Source: Caldilineaceae bacterium (lineage in GTDB: Bacteria; Chloroflexota; Anaerolineae; Caldilineales; Caldilineaceae). Taken from it: a DNA stretch of 7,859 nucleotides. The stretch lies in NCBI GenBank assembly GCA_012032975.1, contig JAAUPU010000110.1, positions 1 to 7,859 on the forward strand. Reading direction: 5' to 3'. Under the pieces are notes generated by a model. The model searched no databases. It was not told the origin of the DNA and saw only the letters and a program-made list of their open reading frames with translations. A program made the translations under genes and the position numbers. Shown here in pieces: positions 1-5,113 of this stretch. Numbering within the stretch: position 1 is the stretch's first letter; each line of letters opens with the position of its first letter.

Positions 1-249
1 GGCCTATCAGCGGTGGAATACCGCAACCCAGACACCTATTCCGTCAATGGCTACGTAGCCATGCAGGTGTTGGCCGATGGTGTACGTCAAGCGGATTCAC
101 TGGCCGCCAACAACGTGGCGGATGCGATCCGAGGCGAGACGCTGGAGACGCTGCTGGATGGTCTTCGTTACACCGAAAATGGCGATCTGCAAGACCCACA
201 GATCTGGATCTACCAGGTCGTCGATGGGGAGTTTGAGCAGGTGGAGTAA
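1..249 (+). CDS. ABC transporter substrate-binding protein, branched-chain amino acid type, C-terminal end
   Basis: The frame is open to the left edge, so only the last 82 residues are present; the GTG at 13 is internal and not the start. The segment matches the C-terminal lobe of LivJ/LivK-like type 1 periplasmic binding proteins. After a NGYVAMQVLADGV helix it has a helix (VADAIRGETLETLLDG), then the typical 'G-x-x-Y-T-x-N-G-D' strand-turn and a final strand reading IYQVVDGEFEQVE. Such proteins bind amino acids or other small polar ligands outside the membrane and deliver them to an ABC permease. The ligand cannot be told from this end. The gene stops at TAA 247-249, directly at the base of a strong hairpin, so it is probably the last gene of its operon. 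The rest of the transporter would lie to the left, outside the window. Confidence 0.8.
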   Translation, partial: GLSAVEYRNPDTYSVNGYVAMQVLADGVRQADSLAANNVADAIRGETLETLLDGLRYTENGDLQDPQIWIYQVVDGEFEQVE

Positions 250-295
250 GTGGCGTGGTGCGCAGTACGTGAAAAGTATACGCACCACGCGCCAC
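250..295. terminator. Hairpin between convergent genes, likely transcription terminator
   Basis: Immediately after the TAA stop, GTGGC-GTGGTGCG (250-262) pairs with CGCACCAC-GC-GCCAC (281-295). This is a 13-bp GC-rich stem with a two-base bulge (289-290) and an 18-base loop. It lies between the 3' ends of the transporter gene (+) and the RIO1 gene (-), so it can act on both. There is no clean T-run on either side, so it is a strong hairpin rather than a textbook intrinsic terminator. Confidence 0.6.
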
Positions 296-331
296 GTTCC
301 ACCCGGTCTCCACGGTCGGTGCCGTCACGAT

Positions 332-1381
332 CTACAAATCTTCGTCGTCTTCTTCCTGGAACCTCGACAGGTCGGCCGCGATGTCCAGCGGATGTTGGGC
401 GCTGTAGCGTTCCCACATGGTCGCGGTGATCGACGCCGGGTCGCACACCACTCCCTGACTGGCGAAATATTCGCAGACCCGCGTGATGTCGCGCTTCAGC
501 AGAAAATGCGCGTGGGCGTTCTCCTCGCTGTTCACTACCTGGGGAAAGTCGATCAGCGTGATCTCCCCTTCCCAACAGAGAATATTGTAGGCTGACAGGT
601 CGCCGTGGATCAGATTGTGCTGGAGCATCAGCTCGATGTTGCGCAGCACTTCCTGGAAGAGGTAGCCGGCCTCCTCTTTCTCCAGCCCGATCTCGTGCAG
701 GGTCGGCGCGGCCATGCTGGCGTTGCCGCAATAGCCCATCAGCAGCGCGTTTTCGGATGTTGCGACCGGCTTTGGCACCGCTGCGCCGGCCCGATAAAGC
801 TGCTCCAACGACTTGAACTCGTGCATCAGCCACGAGGTATGCGATACCTGCGCGGCGAAGGCAGAGCCTTTCTCCAGCGCACGAAGGGTGCGCAGGTCAT
901 GCTCCTTGGCCGGGCGACCGTCAATGCTCAGCAGCTTGCGGCCCTCTCGATACATCTTGTCGTTGCGTAGATTGCGAAACTTGCGTGGCCGGTAGACCTT
1001 GGCGGCCAGCCATTCCACGCCCACGCTGGGGTCAGCCGCGCAGCGGTAGACGTTCGCCTCTTTGCCCCCCTTGACCTGGGCCATCACATCGGTAATAAAG
1101 GCCAGATCGTAGAAACTGCGCAGCGACGAGAGCAGCCATTCCGCCTCATAACGGGCTGGCGTGTAGGTCGTCTGAAAACCTGCTTCCAAGCCGCCGGTCT
1201 CGTCGGCGAGTTCGCTGACAACCTGGTTGGCGGCCTTTTTCGGCTTGCGTTTTTCGGTCGGCCTCCGGCGCAAGAGCGCGCTTTCCTCGGCCACATCTGG
1301 GTCATAGAGTTCGGCGTAGCCAGTGTACGGGTCGTTTTCAGACGAGTCAACGTGTTGCTTGTGGACCTGTGTAGAATTCAA
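332..1381 (-). CDS. RIO1-family atypical serine kinase/ATPase
   Basis: This is an intact 349-residue RIO-family protein. RIO proteins are atypical kinases, best known in archaea and eukaryotes for 40S/30S ribosome maturation; the bacterial role is unsettled. From the TTG start, the P-loop-like KGGKEANVY is at about 104-112, the ATP-binding lysine of AAKVYR at about 128, the catalytic loop LIHGDLSAYNIL at about 257-268 (Asp261, Asn266), and the metal-binding LIDFPQ at about 276-281 (Asp278). The N-terminal ~50 residues are charged with a basic patch (RRRPTEKRKPKK), and the C-terminus ends in acidic EEDDEDL. The frame is open up to 1552, but that extension crosses a terminator hairpin (its ATG at 1465 lies inside it) and does not look like protein. 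TTG 1381 has AAGGA eight bases upstream, so I prefer it. The neighbours do not suggest a substrate. Confidence 0.88.
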   Translation of the reverse strand: MNSTQVHKQHVDSSENDPYTGYAELYDPDVAEESALLRRRPTEKRKPKKAANQVVSELADETGGLEAGFQTTYTPARYEAEWLLSSLRSFYDLAFITDVMAQVKGGKEANVYRCAADPSVGVEWLAAKVYRPRKFRNLRNDKMYREGRKLLSIDGRPAKEHDLRTLRALEKGSAFAAQVSHTSWLMHEFKSLEQLYRAGAAVPKPVATSENALLMGYCGNASMAAPTLHEIGLEKEEAGYLFQEVLRNIELMLQHNLIHGDLSAYNILCWEGEITLIDFPQVVNSEENAHAHFLLKRDITRVCEYFASQGVVCDPASITATMWERYSAQHPLDIAADLSRFQEEDDEDL

Positions 1382-1389
1382 CTTTCGAT

Positions 1390-1394
1390 TCCTT
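1390..1394 (-). promoter_or_regulatory. Ribosome binding site deciding the RIO1 start
   Basis: On the minus strand AAGGA lies eight bases before TTG 1379-1381. No other in-frame ATG, GTG or TTG near here has a comparable Shine-Dalgarno sequence, and this TTG lies downstream of both terminator hairpins. Confidence 0.5.
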
Positions 1395-1441
1395 GTGAAC
1401 GTATGGGTTGCGTTTCCGTTATCCAGCAGTCCGCGTCGATC

Positions 1442-1474
1442 AAAAAAAGCCACGGACTTGATCATCCCGTGGCT
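1442..1474 (-). terminator. Rho-independent terminator, minus strand, proximal to RIO1
   Basis: On the minus strand a perfect 8-bp stem AGCCACGG/CCGTGGCT (1467-1474 with 1448-1455) encloses an 11-base loop and is followed by seven Ts (1448-1442). It lies 61 bases upstream of the RIO1 start, pointing into the gene. It may end an upstream minus-strand transcript or act as a leader attenuator. It shares the GATC-A-run-GCCACGG core with the hairpin at 1542-1572. Confidence 0.65.
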
Positions 1475-1541
1475 CTCCAACACTCTCCATCCATCTGAAT
1501 GCCGCCTTCCAACACGGGCTGGACGTTCAGATTTCAGGATC
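1475..1541 (-). other. Short segment between the two minus-strand hairpins
   Basis: This is the 67-base spacer between the two related terminators. On the minus strand one frame reads LNVQPVLEGGIQMDGECWR and then stops inside the downstream hairpin. Another frame is part of the open extension of the RIO1 ORF. The former could be the C-terminal remnant of a transposase of the TnpB type, whose genes often end just before a terminal hairpin. I cannot confirm this by eye. Confidence 0.2.
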
Positions 1542-1572
1542 AAAAAAGCCACGGGGCTTGTGTGCCCGCGGC
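1542..1572 (-). terminator. Rho-independent terminator, minus strand, distal copy
   Basis: On the minus strand GCCGCGGG (1572-1565) pairs with CCCGTGGC (1555-1548) through an 8-bp stem with one G-U wobble. Six Ts follow (1547-1542). It lies 43 bases downstream of the stop of the short ORF at 1615-1680. Its 3' half and T-run are nearly identical to those of the hairpin at 1442-1474, so the two look like copies of one ancestral end sequence. Confidence 0.6.
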
Positions 1573-1890
1573 CTCAAAATGGCAGTCGATCGAAACAATC
1601 AGCATTCGATCTGGTCAACGATTGGCGTGCAGGCGCACTCGTACAGTTTGAGATACTTCTCGGTTCACTTGGACTGCCACGAACACGCCTCCTTTCAGAA
1701 ATTAGTTTGGAAGATGAAGCAACGAGGGCAACTCTAACACACTTTCTGTCTTGTGTAAAGCCCAAATTTTCGACCCAAAATGACGACTTCGTCCAAACGC
1801 GATGCTTGTTGACCTCGCCCGCCTCAATGGGCCGATGCGGGCAGACGTACAACTTGGGCTGGGGTGCAGCGCGATGTCTGAGGCAACCGC
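1573..1890. other. Intergenic stretch, lower GC, no intact gene
   Basis: About 320 bases between the distal hairpin and the decarboxylase promoter. Apart from the short minus-strand ORF at 1615-1680, no frame has both a ribosome binding site and recognisable protein sequence. The 1690-1800 part is visibly richer in A and T than the neighbouring genes. That would fit the end of a decayed insertion element or simply an upstream regulatory region. Confidence 0.4.
1615..1680 (-). pseudogene. Possible TnpB (IS200/IS605-type) N-terminal remnant
   Basis: A near-perfect Shine-Dalgarno AAAGGAGG (1688-1695) lies seven bases before GTG 1678-1680 on the minus strand. The ORF then encodes 21 residues, MAVQVNREVSQTVRVRLHAN plus R, before TGA 1615-1617. 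The 'QTVRVRLHANR' stretch resembles the opening strand of IS605-type OrfB/TnpB proteins ('xTYKxRLYPN...' or 'xTVKVRLHPT...'), where it begins the wedge domain. If so, the rest of the gene is deleted and only the start plus terminal hairpins remain, as in miniature derivatives of such elements. The match is short, so a chance ORF or a small unrelated peptide gene remains possible. Confidence 0.3.
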
Positions 1891-1892
1891 TG

Positions 1893-1901
1893 TGCTACAA
1901 T
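1893..1901 (+). promoter_or_regulatory. Extended -10 promoter for the decarboxylase gene
   Basis: TGC-TACAAT matches an extended -10 (TGn-TATAAT with one change). A consensus -35 is not visible at the right spacing, as is usual for extended -10 promoters. It would give a 5' leader of about 90 bases before GTG 1997. The leader includes a small palindrome GCGAT-AA-ATCGC at 1965-1976. Confidence 0.45.
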
Positions 1902-1996
1902 GCGTCGGTACCTGATATCCCAACAACATATCCCATCAATGCTGAAGCAGAGCCAGGAATCGTGGCGATAAATCGCGAAATGGAGAAGAGAAAAAC

Positions 1997-3451
1997 GTGT
2001 CTACGGCGACTGGTCAAGAGCCAAACTATCACATGACACCGGACGAGTTTCGACGCCACGGCCGCGCCCTGGTCGATTGGATCGCCGACTACTACGAACG
2101 GGTCGAGTCGATGCCCGTTCTTTCTCAGGTCGAACCAGGTGAGATTCGAGCGGCGTTGCCGGCGTCGCCACCGCAGACCGGCGAGCCGTTTGACGAGATG
2201 CTGGCGGACGTGGAGCGCATCATCATGCCGGGCATCACCATTGGCAGTCGCCCAACTTCTTCGCCTTCTTCCCGGCCAACACGTCTGGTCCGGCCATCCT
2301 GGGCGATCTGCTCTCCTCTGGCCTGGGCGTGCAGGGCATGATCTGGGCAACCAGTCCGGCCTGTACCGAGTTGGAAACGCACATGCTCGACTGGGTGGCC
2401 GAGCTGCTCGACCTTCCCAAGAAGTTTCTGTCGAGCAACCAGGGCGGTGGCGTGATCCAGGATTCGGCCTCCAGCGCGGCGCTCTGTGCGTGTTGGCGGC
2501 GCGCGAACGGGCGACCGGCTATGTGAGCAACGCGACCGGCTGCGATGGCAAGCTGACCGCATACACCTCGACCCAGAGCCATTCTTCCATCGAAAAGGCG
2601 GCCAAGATTGCCGGCATCGGCGCGGAAAAGGTGCGCTTGATCGATGTGGATGGCGATTTCGCCATGCAACCGCAACGGCTGGCGGAACAGATCGAGGCGG
2701 ATCGCGCCGCGGGGTTGACGCCCTTTTTGTCAGCGCCACCGTGGGCACCACCTCGTCCAACGCGATCGACCCGCTGGCAGAGATCGCGGCCATCTGCCAG
2801 GCGAACGGCCTCTGGCTGCATGTGGATGCGGCCATGTCCGGCAGCGCCGCGGTCTGCCCCGAATTCCGCTGGATCCACGCCGGGTTGGAAGGCGCGGACA
2901 GCTACTGCTTCAACCCGCACAAGTGGCTCTTCACCAACTTTGACTGTGACTGTTTTTACGTGGCAGACCGGGCCGCGCTGATCCAGGCGCTGAGCATCCT
3001 GCCTGAATATCTGCGCAACCAGGCCACCGAGTCGGGCGCGGTCATCGACTATCGCGACTGGCAGATTCCGCTGGGGCGGCGCTTTCGGGCGCTCAAGCTC
3101 TGGTTTGTGATCCGCCACTATGGCGTCGAGGGATTGCGCTTTCACATCCGCCGTCATATCGATCTGGCACAGCAATTCGCGAGCTGGGTCGCCGCGGACG
3201 AACGTTTCGAGTTGGCCGCGCCTGCCCCGCTCAACCTGGTCTGCTTCCGGCATCGGGGTGGCGACGCCATCAACCAAGCGCTGCTGGACCGACTCAACAG
3301 CAGCGGCGAGCTTTATCTGACTCACACCCGCCTAAACGACAGACTAACCCTGCGCATGAGCATCGGCCAGACCCAGACCGAGCTTCGCCATGTAGCCGAT
3401 GCGTGGGAACAGATCACCGCGCTGGCGACTGAGTTGGGAGGCTCTACATGA
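1997..3451 (+). CDS. ddc: Aromatic-L-amino-acid decarboxylase (group II, PLP), split by three -1 frameshifts
   Basis: PLP-dependent decarboxylase of the DDC/tyrosine decarboxylase family, which turns aromatic amino acids into amines plus CO2. Read through three single-base gaps (about 2239, 2490 and 2728), the protein is 485 residues, normal for the family. Landmarks in order: HWQSPNFFAFFPA, the active-site edge; SPACTELE; SHSSIEKA with the His that stacks on PLP (about 196); HVDAAMSGSA with the Asp that holds the pyridine nitrogen; NPHKWL with the PLP lysine (about 310); PEYLRN with the mobile-loop Tyr (about 339) that marks decarboxylases rather than aldehyde synthases; and DYRDWQIPLGRRFRALK. 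The usual Tyr of HVDAAYAGSA is Met here. The GTG start has a GGAGAAGAG purine tract upstream. As deposited, no single frame encodes the enzyme. The perfect conservation across the breaks argues for sequence error rather than decay. Substrate (Tyr, Trp, DOPA or Phe) is not decidable. Confidence 0.9.
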
Positions 3452-3468
3452 GCGCCGTTGCGCCATGA
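3436..3468 (+). promoter_or_regulatory. Ribosome binding site and six-codon ORF linking decarboxylase to membrane protein
   Basis: GGGAGG (3436-3441) lies six bases before ATG 3448, which overlaps the decarboxylase stop (ATGA). That ATG opens a six-codon ORF, MSAVAP, whose TGA (3466-3468) overlaps the next ATG at 3465, again as ATGA. The second ATG has no Shine-Dalgarno sequence of its own. Either this is a stop-start relay that couples translation, or one base is missing and MSAVAP is the true N-terminus of the membrane protein. The second reading fits the other single-base losses nearby. Confidence 0.5.
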
Positions 3469-3719
3469 AGAGCCTCCAATTCTTCGCCGCCGCCACACTG
3501 ATCTTGCTTGGGGTCATCCTATTGATGGTGACCATAACCAGTCGGCTGGAGATGTCCAGAGCGACACAGATGTGGACAACGCTGCTTGCCTGCGGGGCGG
3601 CGCTCCTCTTCCTCGTCTATGAAAGCCTCGGAGAACGGCCATATCGGCGCGATAGACATGACCTGCGGCGCGATGTGAGCGAGGGGTGGGCGTGGATTTT
3701 GGCGCTATTGAAGAGGTGA
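3465..3719 (+). CDS. Small two-helix membrane protein of unknown function
   Basis: I do not recognise a family. The 84 residues contain two hydrophobic stretches, about 5-24 (QFFAAATLILLGVILLMVTI) and about 35-53 (MWTTLLACGAALLFLVYES). A charged tail follows (RPYRRDRHDLRRD), then a short amphipathic end (EGWAWILALLKR). By the positive-inside rule the Arg-rich tail should be cytoplasmic, giving a hairpin with both ends inside. It follows the decarboxylase with no gap and probably shares its transcript. The start at 3465 has no ribosome binding site; ATG 3448 does, but is one base out of frame, so the real protein may be six residues longer. The stop TGA lies within the first unit of the repeat array that follows. 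A role in export or uptake for the decarboxylase is conceivable, but nothing in the sequence shows it. Confidence 0.6.
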   Translation: MKSLQFFAAATLILLGVILLMVTITSRLEMSRATQMWTTLLACGAALLFLVYESLGERPYRRDRHDLRRDVSEGWAWILALLKR

Positions 3720-3843
3720 GGGGGTGACAGGGGTGACAAGGTGAGGGGTGACAAGGTGAGGGGTGAAAGGGCAACCATCTGGCCCTCTGTCATCCTGTCA
3801 TCCCTGTCATCCTGTCATCCCTGTCACCCTGTCATCCCCTCAC
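3716..3843. repeat. Inverted array of short tandem repeats between convergent genes; probable bidirectional terminator
   Basis: The left arm (3716-3772) holds two perfect 15-bp units GGGTGACAAGGTGAG (3731-3745, 3746-3760) plus partial units. The right arm (3782-3843) holds three 17-bp units CTGTCATCCTGTCATCC (3787-3803, 3804-3820, 3821-3837; the last has one change). The arms are roughly reverse complements. The outer ends (GTGAGGGG / CCCCTCAC) and the inner ends (AGGGC 3768-3772 with GCCCT 3782-3786, 9-base loop) pair cleanly, and the middle pairs with slips. Both flanking genes end in it, and it contributes their stop codons. It could form a long hairpin that ends both transcripts and protects their 3' ends. 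Confidence 0.75.
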
Positions 3844-4922
3844 TGCATCATGCCCATGTGGACTGTGCCGGTGGGCAGCGAACCGAGATTGCTCTCCAGG
3901 GGCTGCGAACCGTGGTCGCCCACATCATCGATAGTCGAATCGACCAACGGCTTGAGTAGAAAGGGCATCGGGCTGTTGTCCGGTTCCGGCTCGATGGAGA
4001 TGACGGCTGCATAGCCGGTGGTCAGGTCGATGGCCGGAGTCAGGTAGTCCTGGCCGGGGAAGCCGGGACCGGTGCCAGGACCGCCCGCAGCGGGACCGGA
4101 TCCATCCAAGTCCATCGCGTTGGGGTCAGCAAAACGACCGGTGGTGATGGGACCATCCGGGCCAACCACCCAGCCTTCGTACAGCCAACCGGCGGGCAAG
4201 GCAGGCAGGTTCAGCTTGTCGAACCAGATGCCGTTGCGGTAGCTGTTGTCTGCCGTGACGCTGGCCAGCGCGCCAATCCCGAGGATGTAGCTGCTGTCGA
4301 TGGCGCTGAAATCTGCGCCCAATGCGGCCGGGTGCGCGACGCTCAACTCGGCCATGCCGTCCACAATGTCGCCGCCCAGGAGATGCACCGCGCTTGGCGC
4401 CGGGTCGGCGTCGGGCGATGGTTCGATGGTCAGGACAAAGGCGGTCGCGGTCGCGGGGTCGACATCGACGCTGAAGTCGTGGCTGCTCAACATGCCGTCG
4501 GCGTCCACATCAAACAGCCCGGTGCTGACCGGTGCGCCGTCGATGATCAGCCAGCCTTCGTAGGCCCAGCCCTCGCCCAGATCCTCAAGACCGGCAATCT
4601 CCAGCGACAGCGTGTGCCCCATCATTGCCTCGTCAGAGTCCATGTCGTCTGACTTCATCTCTTCTTCAGGCGTCGCGGTTGCGTCGGCTTCGGCCATCGG
4701 TTCCTCGGTTGCCTCCGCCATCGGCTCTTCGGTCGCCTCCGCCATGTCGCCTTCCTTCATCTCGCCTTCAGCCATTTCTTCGCTGGCCATCTCCTCTGTC
4801 GCTATCGCTTCGGGCTGAGCGGCTGTCTCGCTCTCAGTGGGCGCGGACGCCGCTGGTCCACAGGCAGAGAGCGCCAGGGCCGCGGTGACGAGCAGGGGGA
4901 AAATCCAATGTTGCAGTTTCAT
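3840..4922 (-). CDS. Lipoprotein with acidic repeat linker and two RskA-like domains
   Basis: The 360-residue protein starts with a lipoprotein signal (MKLQHWIFPLLVTAALALSAC; lipobox LSAC at 18-21, Cys21 the lipidation site). Residues 27-100 are low-complexity and rich in Glu, Ala, Met and Thr, with a tandem octapeptide EATEEPMA at 62-77, a flexible acidic tether. Two similar domains follow. The first has GWAYEGWLIIDGAPVSTGLF at 118-137 and FVLTIEPSPDADPAPS at 162-177. The second has GWLYEGWVVGPDGPITTGRF at 245-264 and AAVISIEPEPDNSPMP at 305-320. That pairing of a 'YxxWLI..G.PVS.G.F' strand set with a 'V.IEP....P.P' strand is typical of the C-terminal extracytoplasmic domain of anti-sigma-K factors (RskA), here without the sigma-binding or transmembrane parts. 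The ATG has GGAGG five bases upstream. Likely a surface-anchored binding or sensing protein; ligand unknown. Confidence 0.75.
   Translation of the reverse strand: MKLQHWIFPLLVTAALALSACGPAASAPTESETAAQPEAIATEEMASEEMAEGEMKEGDMAEATEEPMAEATEEPMAEADATATPEEEMKSDDMDSDEAMMGHTLSLEIAGLEDLGEGWAYEGWLIIDGAPVSTGLFDVDADGMLSSHDFSVDVDPATATAFVLTIEPSPDADPAPSAVHLLGGDIVDGMAELSVAHPAALGADFSAIDSSYILGIGALASVTADNSYRNGIWFDKLNLPALPAGWLYEGWVVGPDGPITTGRFADPNAMDLDGSGPAAGGPGTGPGFPGQDYLTPAIDLTTGYAAVISIEPEPDNSPMPFLLKPLVDSTIDDVGDHGSQPLESNLGSLPTGTVHMGMMQ
4692..4739 (-). repeat. 24-bp tandem duplication inside the lipoprotein gene
   Basis: Two consecutive 24-bp units encode the octapeptide EATEEPMA twice (residues 62-77). They differ at a few third positions, so the duplication is not recent or is kept by selection on the protein. 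Slippage here would change the tether length in steps of eight residues without breaking the frame. Confidence 0.6.
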
Positions 4923-5113
4923 GTGAGCCTCCGTGGGTAATCGTGCTTCGAGAACAGGATTTCGCGTGCGACATAACCGGATCGGAGCAACACCTGATCT
5001 GGTTATATCACACAGCCACGAGTGTAACGGGCGCACCTTACCGAAGCGTGACGGAGTTCTTACAGATTTGTGAACAGGGGTATATTCGACGAAATGGCTG
5101 GGCTGGCGAGGAG
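4923..5113. other. Intergenic region between Uma2 and lipoprotein genes
   Basis: This 191-base gap on the 5' side of the lipoprotein gene holds the extended -10 and dyad described at 4973-5010 and the GGAGG ribosome binding site at 4928-4932. I see no terminator with a T-run after the Uma2 stop, so Uma2 transcripts could read into the lipoprotein gene. No credible gene is present on either strand. Confidence 0.5.
4973..5010 (-). promoter_or_regulatory. Extended -10 promoter with overlapping dyad, upstream of the lipoprotein gene
   Basis: On the minus strand TGA-TATAAC (5010-5002) is a good extended -10 about 80 bases before the lipoprotein ATG. Overlapping it and reaching downstream is a dyad: ATAACCGGATC (4973-4983) and GATCTGGTTAT (4996-5006), 11-bp arms with one mismatch and a 12-base centre. 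A dyad in this position would suit a repressor operator or a hairpin at the start of the mRNA. Confidence 0.45.

Noticed and set aside
210..833. A 207-codon minus-strand frame overlapping the RIO1 gene
   Set aside because: Low-complexity Arg/Gly/Ala composition and complete overlap with the RIO1 catalytic domain in another frame mark it as a shadow.
1442..1572. T-box or other tRNA-sensing leader before RIO1
   Set aside because: The conserved T-box antiterminator sequence and a specifier stem are not visible; only the two terminator hairpins are.
1323..2036. A 237-codon plus-strand frame across the RIO1 upstream region
   Set aside because: It runs antisense through both terminator hairpins and overlaps the decarboxylase start. 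It has no recognisable domain and no good ribosome binding site.
2236..2730. Programmed ribosomal frameshifting in the decarboxylase
   Set aside because: Three separate shifts in one gene without slippery heptamers plus downstream pseudoknots are not plausible for a metabolic enzyme. Missing bases explain them more simply.
3465..3719. Toxin or holin gene after the decarboxylase
   Set aside because: Two membrane helices in a small protein are not enough. There is no antitoxin partner, phage gene or lysis gene nearby.
3787..3837. CRISPR-like array of repeated CTGTCATCC units
   Set aside because: The 17-bp units are directly adjacent with no unique spacers, so this is a simple tandem repeat. 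No cas gene is nearby.
4612..4888. Ser/Ala- and Pro/Arg-rich plus-strand frames opposite the lipoprotein tether
   Set aside because: They are the complement of the repetitive Glu/Ala/Met codons and have no ribosome binding site or known domain.
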